Source: Bretschneidera sinensis
Lineage: Eukaryota; Streptophyta; Magnoliopsida; Brassicales; Akaniaceae
DNA: 64,000 nucleotides
NCBI GenBank assembly: GCA_023935145.1
Contig: CM043700.1
Coordinates: 32,892,001-32,956,000, forward strand
Direction: 5' to 3'
Shown here: piece after piece, positions 22,151 to 33,519 of the stretch
Layout of the letters: each line of letters opens with the position of its first letter
Numbering within the stretch: the stretch's first letter is position 1
The notes under the pieces: model-generated
Told to the model about the DNA's origin: nothing
Databases searched by the model: none
Seen by the model: only the letters and a program-made list of their open reading frames with translations
Position numbers and translations under genes: made by a program

Positions 22151-22662
22151 AACACGCTTAAGTATAAGAAAACTTGTCAACTTTGAGTGTGACGGTAAAA
22201 AAAAAAAAAAAAAAACAAAAAAAAAATCGTAAATATTTTTCTTTTCAGCAGTTTGTAAATACGACAATATTATTCCTTTACTTTTGTTTTGATTTTCTAA
22301 TTTTCTTTTATTATTCTATTTTATTATTCTGTCTATTATTCTGTTTTTATTTATTTGTTCATTATTCTGTTTTATTTATCTGTTTATTATTCTGTTTTTA
22401 TTTATTTGTTTATTATTCTGTTTTATTTATTTGTTTATTATTCTGTTTTTATTTATCTATTTATTATTCTGTTTTTATTTATTTGTTTATTATTTTGTTT
22501 TATTTATTTGTTTATTATTCTGTTTTATTTATCTGTTTTATTTATCTGTTTTTATTTATCTGTTTATTATTTTATTTTTATTTATTTGTTTATTATTCTG
22601 TTTTATTTATTTGTTTATTATTTTGTTTTATTTATTTATTCCCCCTCTAAATTAATTGGTGC
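22151..22662 (+). repeat. G2 leader with poly(A) and 25/26-bp T-rich minisatellite
   Basis: 22198-22226 is a nearly pure A run. 22315-22640 consists of about a dozen copies of a 25- or 26-base unit like CTGTTTTATTTATTTGTTTA plus TTATT. Frames through it (YLFIILFYLF repeats) are low-complexity artefacts. It lies between the primer-binding site and gag, where structured leader and packaging signals usually sit. Confidence 0.85.
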
Positions 22663-25227
22663 ATGCTTAGACCGAGAGATTCGCGAGGTAGATTCATTAG
22701 AGGACCCGAATTAGAGTTACCCTCTCCTTCCACCTCCATTGGTGAAACCTCGCCTAGATCAAACCATAGTGCACCCCCATCAGAGAATTTAGAGGATTTT
22801 GATAACATGGCTGAAAATCCTAATGAGAATGGTGCTAGGACACTTAAAGATTACCTACATCCTAGCCGGATAGCCACACCATCGTGCATTATGTTTCCAG
22901 CCAATACCCGTCATCAAGATTTTAAAACAGGGATGATACAACTTCTCCCTACTTTTCATGGCATGGAAAACGAGAACCCCTATGTGCACATTAGAGAATT
23001 TGAGGAAGTAGTTGCGACTTTCCATAGTCACGATGCAACTTATGATATCGTGAGACTCAAGTTTTTTCGTTTCTCCTTAAAGGATAAAACTAAGAGTTGG
23101 TTATACTCGCTGAGACCACGATCAATTGGGTCATGGAATGAGATGACCCAAGTCTTTTTTAACAAGTACTTCCCTCAACATAAGACTAACGCTTTGAAAA
23201 GACAAATCTCCACCTTTGCATAAAAGGAAAACGAGACTTTGTATCAGTCTTGGGAAAAATTTAAAGAGCTGTTAAGTATGTGTCCACATCATGGGTACGA
23301 AAATTGGCGTTTAGTGAGCTATTTCTATTAGGGTCTTACCTATAGAGAACGCCAATTTGTTGAGATAATGTGTAATGGAGAATTTCTGCAAAAAGACCCT
23401 GATGAGGCTATTGAGTACCTCAATGAGCTTGCTGAGAAAGCTCACACATTGACTGGACCTAGTGCTACTGAGAGCACAAATAGGTCACGACCTAGTGGTG
23501 GAGGAATCTACCATCTTAGGGAAGAGGATAACCTTAAGGCCAAGGTCGAAATGCTTACTAGAGAGTTGGAGGCATTAAAAACGAAAAAACCAACATATAT
23601 GGTTAATCAGGCCGAACCTTTAGAATCATTTTTTGTGTGTGGCGGGGTTGATCATCCTGCCCAAGATTGTCCCACTTTTGTCGACATGAGAGGGCTGTAT
23701 GAGGAACAATGCAATACCTTAGGCATGTACAAGAAGCCCTCAGCACCCTTCTCTAACACTTATAATCCGGGGTGGCGAAATCACCCCAACTTCAGTTGGA
23801 AATCTGGAAATCAGCAGCATGTGCAGCCCCCTAGATCATACCCAGCACCTTATCATGCACCCTCATCTTCTAGGAACTCTTCAGAAGACTCCTTACATAC
23901 TTTTATAGAAGCACGAGGCAAGACAAACCAAAAGTGTGAGGCATTAATTACACAGTTGGTTGAGGAAAATAAAGAAATAAGGAGCCAAGTGTCTAAATTG
24001 ATGAGCTCCTTGAGTGTGACTGAGCGAGGTAATTTCCCTGCCCAAGCTCAGTCCATACCTCACAGTCAACATATGGCACAAGAAAATGTGAAAAATGTAA
24101 ATGCCATTGTGACCCGAAGAGGTAAGTCACTACACATTCCACCAGAGAATAAACCCGACAATGTGAAGGGCCAAACCAGTAGTGAGACCAAGTTGCCTAA
24201 AGACCCTAAAGTGACCCAAAGTCGTGTTAAAGCCCCATTCCCCCAAGCCTTAAAATCCAACAAGAAAAATCTGGAAATGAATGATGAAATCCTTGAGAAC
24301 TTAAGGCAAGTGAAACTTAATCTTCCCCTTTTGCATGTGATTAAACAAGTCCCCACCTATGCAAAAGTTCTCAAAGATTTATGCATAATTAAGAGGAAAC
24401 ATCATGTCAAGAAAACAACTTTCCTAACTGAGCAAGTTAGTGCACTAATTGAGCAAAGAATTCTCCCAAAATACAAAGATCCGGGCTGTCCTACCATTGC
24501 TTGCAGCATTGAAAATCATGAGGTTGGACAAGCCTTACTAGATCTGGGAGCTAGTGTAAACCTGATGCCATTTTCCATTTACTTACAGTTGGGGTTAGGA
24601 GAAATCAAACCAACCGGAGTGGTATTACAATTGGCTGATCGCTCAGTCAAGGTAGCCCGAGGTGTGGTTGAGGATGTTTTGATTCAAATTGATAAATTTT
24701 ATTATCTTGTTGATTTCTTAATTCTTGATACTACTTCTGCTGTAGACACTAACTCTAAAATCCCTTTGATTTTGGGTAGACCTTTTCTTGCTACTGCAAA
24801 TGCCTTAATAAATTGTAGGAATGGTCTCATGAAACTGTCCTTTGGCAACATGACCCTTGAAGTAAATATTTTCAATGTTGCAAAACAGCCCGAAGATGAG
24901 GACAAAAACCACCAGCTTTACATGATTGAGTCACTCGTCAATGAGGGAGTTTTCTTAACTCATGATTATGACCCTCTTGAAAATTTTCTTGTTAATTCTG
25001 TGATAGATTTATTTGATGATAAAACTGATATAATTGATATATGTGTTGTTTTTGACAAATCTCAGGATTATGGAAATCGGGCATGGCAACCAAGGTTTGA
25101 GGAGTTTCCCGAAAGAAGCAAGACTCAAGTCCCCTCAAGTGTGGAAGCACCTAAAGTCGAATTGAAGCCACTACCTAAGGGTCTAAACATGCCTTTCTCG
25201 GTCCAGGTGATACCTTTCCTGTTATAA
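22663..25227 (+). pseudogene. gypsy gag and protease (G2)
   Basis: The start MLRPRDSRGRF is supported by the homologous start MPRYRDALGRF in G3. Gag contains TLKDYLHPSRIATPSCIMFP, the capsid block KTKSWLYSLRPRSIGSW and FFNKYFPQHK. In-frame stops TAA (23221) and TAG (23329) break it. Gln codons are expected at both. A zinc knuckle at 23629-23670 (VCGGVDHPAQDCP) has lost its first Cys. Protease follows with LLDLGASVNLMP at about 24535-24570, where the Asp of D-x-GA is kept, and ILGRPFLATANA. The same frame runs on to 25227, where a frameshift leads into RT. Confidence 0.9.
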
Positions 25228-26738
25228 TTTCTTCTGAATTAACTGAGACCCAAGGTAAGAGATTAATTCAAACTTTAAATGAACACAAATCACCCCAGGG
25301 ATGGAGCATGGCTGATTTAAAGGGAATTAGTCCCCTAATTTGCTCCCATAAAATAAATCTGGATGAAAGAACCAGTCCTCGTAGAGACCCTCAACGTAGG
25401 CTTAACCCCACTATGAAAGAAGTAGTGAAAAATTAAGTACTGAAACTATTAGATGCGGGTATTATATATCCCATAGCTGATAGTAAGTGGGTAAGCCCTA
25501 CGCAAGTCGTCCTGAAAAAGTCCGGAGTCACTGTGATAAAAAATAACCTAGGAGAGTTAGTCCCTACCAAACTTGTGAACGGGTGGCGTGTGTGCATTGA
25601 TTACAGAAAATTAAATGCTGCCACCAAGAAAGACCACTTCCCACTCCCTTTTATTGATCAAATTCTTGAGCGTGTAGCTGGTCATCCCTTCTACTATTTT
25701 CTAAATGGTTATTCTGGTTACTATCAAATAGAAATTGCATTAGAAGACCAAGAAAAGACCACCTTTACTTGTCCCTTTGGCACCTATGCTTTTCGTAGAA
25801 TGCCATTCGGATTATGTAACGCCCCTGCTACTTTTCAACGCTGCATGATGAGCATTTTTAGTGACATGGTTGAAAATTGCATGGAGGTTTTTATGGATGA
25901 CCTAACTGTTTTTGGATCTTCATTTGAAACATGCTTAATGAATTTAGAAAGAGTATTAATTCGTTGTGAGGAAAAAGAATTGGTTTTAAATTGGGAAAAG
26001 TGTCATTTCATGGTACCATCCGGTATTGTCTTAGGGCATATTGTCTCTTCTAAAGGAATAGAGGTTGATCAATCTAAGATTGAGTTAATCTCTAAGTTGC
26101 CTGCCCCTAAGACAATAAAGGATGTGAGATCTTTCCTTGGTCATGCTGGTTTTTATAGGAGGTTCATACAAAATTTTTCAAAAATATCTAGACCGCTATG
26201 CGCCCTCCTAGTTAAAGATACCCCCTTTGAGTGGAGTCAAGCTTGTCAAGAGGCCTTTAAAACATTGATTGGAAAGCTTACTTCCGCACCTATAATGCAG
26301 TCGCCAGATTAGACTTTATCTTTTGAAATCATGTGCGATGCTAGTGACTACGCTGTAGGCGCTGTTCTTGGACAGCGAAGGGAATGTAAACCTTTTGTCA
26401 TTTACTATGCTAGTATGACTTTAAATAGTGCTCAAATGAATTACTCTACAACTGAAAAAGAGTTGCTAGCTGTAGTATTTGCTTTAGATAAATTTTGTGC
26501 TCATCTAATTGGTTCTCCTATCCTTATTTTTACAGATCATGCAACCCTCAAGTATCTTCTTACGAAGAATGATGCTAAGGCACGACTAATCCGATGGATC
26601 CTCCTATTGCAAGAATTTGATATCACCATCAAGGATAAAAAAGGAGTGGAGAACGTAGTAGCTGACCATTTATCCAGAATCACTTTTGAGGACACTTGTG
26701 ATGACATGCCAATCAAAGATGATTTTCCCGATGAGTAA
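25228..26738 (+). pseudogene. gypsy reverse transcriptase and RNase H (G2)
   Basis: After a frameshift, the RT entry (INLDERTSPRRDPQRRLNP) reaches a TAA at about 25436. From 25533 the RT shows GWRVCIDYRKLN, then YYFLNGYSGYYQI, where the first catalytic Asp (LDGYSG in the family) is Asn (codon 25704-25706). FRRMPFGLCNAPATFQRCM and the FMDD box (25890-25901) follow. A TAG near 26311 replaces an expected Trp. RNase H (26331 on) keeps its acidic residues in [36 protein letters not shown] and VADHLSR. The two domains copy genomic RNA into DNA in the family. The Asp to Asn change alone should inactivate this RT. Confidence 0.92.
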
Positions 26739-28035
26739 TTACTCTCCATTACTTCTTTACCATGGTTTGCTCACAGGTGAGATACCTATGGATTGGAGCA
26801 CTCAAGACAAGAAGAAATTCTTATATGAGATACATAACTTTTATTGGGATGACCCCCATCTTTTCAAGTACTGTCCTGACCAAATTCTAAGGCGTTGCAT
26901 CCCTAATGAAGAGATTTCGAGTGTCTTAGAATTTTGTCACTCCCAAGCTTGTGGAGACCACTTTTCGATGAAAAAAACCGCTGCAAAAATTTTGCAGTGT
27001 GGATTTTATTGGCCTACTTTGTTTAAAGATACAAACACCTATTGTCGCTCTTGTGAAAGATGTCAAAAGTTAGGAGCTGTGTCTCGCCGAAATATGATGC
27101 CCTTGAACCCTATTTTAGTGATTGAAATCTTTGATTGTTGGGGCATTGATTTCATGGGACCCTTCCCTCCTTCTTTCGGGTACCAGTATATCATTGTAGC
27201 AATAGATTATGTATCCAAGTGGGTAGAGGCAGCAGCTTTTCGAAACAATGATAATGGAACGGTGATTAAATTCCTTAAAGAAAAGGTGTTATCTCGATTT
27301 GGTACAGCACGTGCCATAATTAGTGATCGAGGTACACATTTTTGCAACCGTTCCTTTGAAGCTTTAATGAAAAAATTTGGGGTATTACATAAAATCTCTA
27401 CTGCCTATCATCCTCAGACTAGTGGACAAGTAGAGCTTGCTAATAGGGAGATTAAACAAATTTTAGAAAAAACGGTTAACCCCGATCGCAAAGATTAGTC
27501 TTTGAGACTAACTGATGCGCTTTGGGCTTACCGTACAGCCTTTAAAACTCCCTTAGGTATGTCACCCTATCGGCTTATTTTTGGAAAGCCTTGCCACTTA
27601 CCCGTGGAGCTCGAGCATCGAGCTTATTGGGCCATCAAGTCTTTCAATTTTGACATGGGCGAAGCGGGTAAACTTCGAAAATATCAGCTGACCGAGTTAG
27701 AAGAATTAAGAAACGATGCTTATGAAAATTCTAGAATCTATAAGGCTAAGATGAAAGTATTCCATGACAAAAATATTTTGAGGAAAACATTTAAACCCAA
27801 TGATCGGGTATTCTTATACGACTCTAGACTTCATAAGCATCCTGGAAAACTTCGGTCAAGATGGACCGGCCCTTTTATAGTAAAAAATGTTTTTGAAAAT
27901 GGGGCGGTGGAAATTGAGGATACTAGAGATGGTCGGGTCTTTAAAGTAAATGGTCAACGACTTAATATCTTAATTGATAGACATGATCCGGAGATGGAAG
28001 ACATTCCGCTTATGGATCCGGTCTATTCACCTTGA
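26739..28035 (+). pseudogene. gypsy integrase (G2)
   Basis: A frameshift or small deletion near 26740-26775 precedes TGEIPMDW. The HHCC zinc domain reads CHSQACGDHFSMKKTAAKI to YCRSCERCQ (26935-27070). The core keeps Asp in GIDFMGPFPP (27148), Asp in ISDRGTHFCN (27325) and Glu in ELANREIKQ (27448). A TAG at 27496 replaces an expected Trp. The C-terminal part has [20 protein letters not shown] and [12 protein letters not shown], a typical plant gypsy integrase tail without a chromodomain. The frame ends at 28035. Confidence 0.92.
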
Positions 28036-29723
28036 CCACACAACAAAGGTACGTTATTCCTTTTAATTTTTGTTCTGTTTTTAGTTAGTTTTCATTCAAT
28101 CATAATTATTAGTTTTTAGTTTACTTCAAATTTCAAAAAAAAATATTAATATTAATATTTCGTTGTCAAGTCTTTATTAATTTTGAATTTTGGTGTTGTT
28201 AAGTCTATTTTAATTTTTAGTTTCTAGTTGATTTCAGCGAAAAGAACGGTATGCAGTTCAATTGGTGGTGCGCAATTTTCAGCTTTTGTGCATTTTTGGT
28301 CACACAGGGAGTTTCCTTTCCTTTTTCTTTTACATTGAGGTCAATGCAATGTTTAGGTTGGGGGTGGAGGAAACATATTTCTTTTCTTTTTTTTCATTGA
28401 ACTGCTTGGTGTCACTTTCTTTCTTTTCGTTGTTAGGATAAAAAAAAAAATTGTTTTTGCTTTTAGCATGTTTTGTGTTAGTCTTGGAGTTAATTCACAT
28501 GTCAATGATATGAGCTTAATCGAGATAACATATAGCATTTAGAAGAAGTTAAATCTTGCTTTGCTTTGAGAATAAATTAAGTGTCAATTTTTCTTTGGTT
28601 TGAGACTCTGGTTTGTGGTAAGATTGCATGATTAGTTTAAAGCATTTAGAAAAGTTTTATGCGCGGTTGTTTTGTGAATACTTTTGCAGTCTCTACAAGC
28701 TCTAGAACTCATTTGATAATCACTTGAGGCGAAAATCATAGAATGCACACTACTTAGGATATGATATAGGCCATTTTTGGACTGTTTGAGCCTTTTTAAA
28801 CTTACCCTTGTTATATTTATCGCTAGTCACCTATTTGAGCCTTTTTCTTGAAAAGAAAAATTGAGCCTTGTTTCTTTCGATAAACCATTTACTTACCTCT
28901 ATGAACCTAAAAATATTTTATCCTTACCTCTCTTTTAAAAGAACTTAGTTATACACATGTTGTGAGAAGCATTTAAAAGGAGTAAGGGTGGAAATATGAG
29001 AAAATATTACTACCATAACCCAAGTACATTAAAAGAGATAAGTTGGGGGTTGTGGAAAAGAAAAGAAAAGAATGAAAGAGGAGGTGAATGGTCTTATGCC
29101 AGAATAAAAAATAAAAAAAAGAGAAAAAAATGAATTATGGCAAAGAAGGAAGGAAAAAAAATGGTGATTTATTGCCAGAAATGCTCGAAAAATGGTTGAA
29201 AGAGTTGGATGTTGAAGTAAGGTTATCTTGTGCTTAAAGTGGTTGTGTTTAAATTAAGAGACTTAGTTCTTTTATTTGTTTAAACTTTCCCATTCTTTCT
29301 TGACCTTTACCCTAGCCTAATGTTGTAAGCTTATTAAAGACCTATTGATCCGATGAAGTGTGATTTTTCTACATAGTGGAGAGTGATTTAAAAAGTGAGC
29401 ATATGGAGCTTGATTTGTGATTGATGTCACACAAATTAATATGTTTTTAGAGGCCAAGACTTGTATTCATGCTATGTTGTGCATAAAATCATCCGGGTGT
29501 TCGGACTAATGTATTGTGGTAAGATGGATGGTAAGAGTCGATAACAATTTTAAGGTTGACATTTGGATTATTCTTGGACCTGAGTGATATTTAATGATTC
29601 TATGTGCTGTATGTTATGCATGATTTTTTAGATAGATTTTTGAATCACTCTTGGTTAACGCCAACATTGCTGTATTTTGCTTTGATTTCTAAATAAAGAA
29701 TTCATTTTATTCCTTTCGCTTGA
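28036..29723 (+). other. non-coding post-integrase region of G2
   Basis: 1.7 kb without an ORF of note. Athila elements often carry an env-like ORF here, but none is recognisable. It includes an internal PPT-like module (28332-28373) and purine-rich runs at 29055-29170. Confidence 0.75.
28332..28373 (+). other. internal hairpin plus PPT-like tract in G2
   Basis: CATTG-AGGT-CAATG (28333-28346) is followed within 14 bases by GGGGGTGGAGGAAA (28360-28373). It resembles the terminal hairpin-PPT arrangement and corresponds to 32112-32068 in G1 and 50159-50120 in G3. A role as an internal plus-strand primer is inference. Confidence 0.55.
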
Positions 29724-29759
29724 ATTGCTAGGGACTAGCAATAAGCTAGTTGGGGGTTG
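29724..29759 (+). other. terminal hairpin and PPT of G2
   Basis: ATTGCTAG-GGA-CTAGCAAT (29724-29742) is a perfect 8-bp stem. AGTTGGGGGTTG (29748-29759) directly precedes the 3' LTR start TGATGAG. Confidence 0.8.
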
Positions 29760-31405
29760 TGATGAGAGTCATAAAATGCATCTAAACAATACTTAATTGT
29801 TAACATTTTAGGGTTGATCTCGGTCATAATCACACTTTTACATGTTGATAACTCTAAAGTGATATTCATAAATCATTGACTTAATTCGATGCATTTTCAG
29901 GTGCTTTGAGTGCAAAAGAGATAATAAAGCGATCCATGTTTAAAGCACCAAAAGATCTTGGGTGTCGGTGCTCGTTTTTGTCCAAGGTTTAGACATGTCC
30001 AAACATGATTCAAAGATGGCTAAAGTCTAAACCAAGGCTGGATTAATAAAGTACAGTAAGCTAAAAGACTGCACACAAGTGTGTGCATCACTTTGGAGCA
30101 AGTTAAGGATAGGCACACTAGTGTGTGCACTTCTGCATACAAGCTGAAGGAGTTTCACTGAATTGCCAGAATTTCCCGCACAGATCAATCATCTTTGCAG
30201 ATTAAACTGTATTGATGTAGGAAGAAACAGATTATGAGCCATATATGCTTAGAAAGATCCTGAAGTCTATTTTCTGGAGAATTTTACGGTTCGTAAAAAG
30301 GATTTTTCTAGAGAAAGTTATGGCAGTTTTAGTGGAAACAGTTCAGGCCAGCACAGCAGGCCCAAACGCACAGCAGGCCCAGGAGCACAGCACGGCCCAC
30401 TCGCCTCTTGACCAGATTAGGCCGAGCAAATGACATTCTCCAAGACCAAAACACCCCCCTCATGCTCTATAAATATATCTTTATGGAGTGTGCAGCTGAA
30501 TATTGAAGAGAGAAAGCAAGGAAGAGAGAAAAAAGAGAGGATTCAAGGGATCCAAATCCAGCATTCTTCCATTTTATTTCTAAGTTTTCTTTGGTTGCAA
30601 ATCAAGGAGAGAACATCCATATTGTTCATCCACCTCGAACTCCATGGCCAAATCAAGGGGAGAGCATCCTTATTGTTCTTCCACCTTGATTTCCATGGCC
30701 AACTAATCATTTTACAAGGGAAAGGGATGAATCTTTAGGGATTTCTTGTTCTTTATTTCTTGTTCTTGATCAGTTGTATGGATTTATTGTTAAATATTGT
30801 TTATGAATTATTCATTGATTAAGTAAGAAGATTTGAGTTCATGTGATAGATGTACTTTTTATTCTTCTTCTTTTAGACTCTCTTAATTCGGTGATTGCAT
30901 CCTTCTCCTCCATTGAGGTTGCTTGGATGTGATTGATTCCGGTAGATTTATCTTATTGATTGTCCATTATTGTGATATTGTCTTTTAAGATATATTGTCG
31001 TTTCTTGATAATATTTAAGATCGGTCATGTGTGCATGAACCGAAATCAATGATTAATTCGTAGCAATTATATAAGAGTTGTAAATGTGCTTGATTGAATA
31101 TCTTCTGATTGCTTGTTTGGGAGTTGAAACTTGCAATCGAGATAAAATCAATTGAATCAAGAGTGGAAATAGGGAACAAATCTAAGGAGGATTCCCGGAA
31201 CCTTGTTATTTCTCATTTATATTTCATTTACATTTACACGATTTTCCTTTACATTATTTCACCATCAAAGCTCAAAAATCTTGAGTTTACTTTTATCGTT
31301 CGTTTTAAGGTTCACACATTTTCCTTTGTACTTAACTTGTTTCCCTGTGGAATCGACACCCCAAAGCCGTACTACAATAACTGTGTTATACTTTGGGCGT
31401 AATCA
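29760..31405 (+). repeat. 3' LTR of G2
   Basis: 1646 bp, aligned end to end with 20481-22127 and with the same terminal TGATGAG and GTAATCA. It is followed by the AGTTC duplication. Confidence 0.97.
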
Positions 31406-32350
31406 AGTTCCATTGAGCTTTTTATTTGACCCTTGTAATGAGTGTTTTGGCCAATGACTCCCAAACCAGATGGTTTTATGGCATTAGGTGTGAAGACACC
31501 CCTAAGGACTTATTAGCTCGAGTCAAAAAGGCTACGGAACCTAACAAGTTTTTAATGCTCCTTAATGAAACTTCCACCTTTTGACGTGAACACTCAATGC
31601 TTATTGAGGCAAGAGGCCTAGTTACTCAGTGGAAAGTTGATTTTTGGAAGCTTTTTTATTTTCTTTTTGCATGATGAACATATTTTTCTTTATTTTTTTA
31701 TGCCAAAGGGTTCTTTTCAACAAGTTATCCGATTACAGGTTAGGTTATGGAAACATATACAAAAGAATTATATGTCATACCCCACACAAATGCGTGCTAA
31801 ATGTGCTCGTGCAATTTTTTAAATCAAACTTGTGAATTCTTAGGAGCCTTGAGGTAGTTAACTCAACTTTGTAAAATTCCTAATACAAGACTATGTGTTC
31901 TAGCTTGTAAGCTTACTAATGAAGTGTTATCAAATTTTTAATTCAACCAAAATTTTTGTTTACCCATTGATCATGCATTTATCTTCCTAAAAAAAAAAAA
32001 AAAAAAAAAAAAAACTGGGACTTAGTGTGTGCATGTGCTCCAAGTGCGTGTGTGATATTATCTAGTATCTCCCACTACCCCAAAACTTAAAATGCACATT
32101 GTCCCCAATGTGTGTGGCATGGAAAGATCTGATCTGGGAGATGGAGAACTAGGTTGTTTGCTTGCTTGTACACGCCCCCAAACTTGAACTAGATGCACGC
32201 ACTAAGTACCTGACAAAGGAAAACAAATGTTGTTCTGGAAAAAAAAATAATAGATATGAAAAAATGACTATAAAAAGAAAAGTACTAAATAAAAAGGATA
32301 TAACTGGGGTACCTCCCATGAGCGCTAAGTTTAATGTCTTCAGCCAGACA
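31406..32350 (-). other. non-coding 3' region of G1, right of the G2 insertion
   Basis: It continues the G1 3' region after the G2 insertion and is homologous to 49423-50405 of G3 (AATGACTCCCAAACCAGATG, CCACCTTTTGACGTGAACAC, TGAGCGCTAAGTTT). A run of about 26 A at 31988-32014 is not present at the equivalent G3 site. No ORF is convincing. Confidence 0.8.
32068..32189 (-). other. two internal PPT-like tracts with hairpin in G1
   Basis: On the minus strand, CACATTG-GGGA-CAATGTG (32112-32095) is followed by AAGTTTTGGGGTAGTGGGAG (32088-32069). A second tract, CAAGTTTGGGGGCGTG, is at 32187-32172. Both resemble the terminal AAGTTTGTGGGTG and have counterparts in G3. Confidence 0.55.
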
Positions 32351-32379
32351 GGGTATCCTCTCATTGCTGATCATCAGTG

Positions 32380-33490
32380 GGTGCAGTTAAGAAGGTACCA
32401 GGTGCAGGAGATAGGCGGTCAAGGATGGACTATAGCATGGCCTCCTGTCATGTGAACTGTGCCTCTAACCCATCAATCCGCTGATGGATCAGACGGGCTA
32501 CCTCACGATCCCCCCGGCGAATGTCGGACAACTCACAGTGGAAGGAGGATAGCTCATCTAGGAGGTGCTGATACTGCATGGATCCCAATGTCTGTTTGGT
32601 CTTCCTCTCATAAAGGGCTCATCGGTGGATGCTCAGCCTCCATCGGATCATCTGCAATAGGCTCGGCGACTGGTATCTGTGCCCGAGGTCCTCGGGGCAT
32701 GTGTGATTGGCTGAGGCTCCACTATGCTCTCCCAACAAATGGATGGTCACTAACCGGGCCATCTATAGAGGAACCTCTAACCCCCTTCTTCTTGAAGATA
32801 TGACTGAGCAAGAAGGGGAAAGGAAGGCCCCAAGCATTAGCTGTGGTCGTTTGCCGGTTATGTACCCCATCATAGAACTTGTGTATCTGACTCCATATGA
32901 CTGCTGGGATGGAGTACCAATGACCTCGGTGAAAGGTGTAGAGAGCCTGTAGGAACTGATCCCACCTCTGTGTCTTAGGCCCCAAAGGACACACATTACG
33001 CTGTAGGACTGAATCGACGAACCATAGACGGGGAGACAACCTCGATCGGCTCCCCGCATTATTGTGGCGGTCTGCATACTATCCCGCACACATGTTCGCA
33101 ATGATGTGTGGGAGATGGATGAGTCAGGCTGCTCCTCTATGTGGCTGTCCTCTGGTGGGGACTCATCGCAGCAGTGCAAAGAGCTGGTTATGTCAGTGGT
33201 GGTCAGTTCTATAAACTTGCCCTAGACCGAGGAAGATAAAAGCTCTGGTCTGGTGCAGTCATAAGTTAGGTTCTCGTAGAAACTGACCACAAATCATGTG
33301 TAGGCCATCGAGCAGACCGGCTTGAATAGCCACTTGAGACCCCAGTTCTTAAATTCTTAGACAACCCATCTTGTGGCGTCCAAAGTCTTGAAGTCCTCTT
33401 CTACATTGAATGTTATTTTGAACAGTATTTCACGCTGGCCGAGATGAATAATGGCGACTGCTAGAGGCACTGGATGTGGAAGCCATGATT
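32380..33490 (-). pseudogene. Athila-type accessory (env-position) ORF remnant (G1)
   Basis: Read leftward in shifting frames, it opens near 33482 with a Ser-rich MASTSSASSSRHYSSR. It continues with EFKNWGLKWLFKPVCSMAY, FVVSFYENLTYDC and FIELTTTDI. Then come RNVCPLGPKTQRWDQFLQAL, WYSIPAVIWSQIHKFYDGVH and WGLPFPFLLSHIFKKKGVRG. I recognise this as the protein found downstream of integrase in many plant Athila-like elements (annotated as putative plant transposon protein). Its function is unknown. A helical stretch (LLDELSSFHCELSDIRRGDR, then VARLIHQRIDGLEAQF) lies near 32600-32450. Several frameshifts and stops are present. It is notable here because the element lacks pol. Confidence 0.65.
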
Positions 33491-33519
33491 CAGAATCTGG
33501 ATCTGTGTTGCTGTCAAAA

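Larger units (their letters stand above)
20481..31405 (+). mobile_element. Ty3/gypsy element G2 (Athila-like), complete but mutated
   Basis: 10,925 bp with two LTRs (20481-22127 and 29760-31405) and a perfect 5-bp TSD AGTTC at 20476-20480 and 31406-31410. The order is LTR, tRNA-Asp-type primer-binding site, T-rich leader, gag, protease, RT, RNase H, integrase, 1.7 kb of non-coding sequence, PPT, LTR. Domain order, the long LTR, the tRNA-Asp primer site and the long post-integrase region fit the Athila branch of non-chromoviral gypsy elements. No env-like ORF is seen after integrase. LTR divergence is roughly 3.5-4% by hand count, so it is a fairly recent insertion of an element that has since decayed. 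Confidence 0.92.

Noticed and set aside
22174..22714. Long open frames rich in Phe/Tyr/Leu/Ile that look like membrane proteins
   Set aside because: They are translations of a 25/26-bp T-rich minisatellite in three frames. The G2 gag start is downstream at 22663.
25533..28035. Functional host-domesticated retroviral gene
   Set aside because: LTRs, primer-binding site, PPT and TSD are all present, and stops and frameshifts interrupt the frame. It is an ordinary decayed element.
32162..32803. Plus-strand frames opposite the G1 3' region and accessory ORF
   Set aside because: The minus strand gives recognisable Athila-type protein blocks. The plus-strand frames have no motif.
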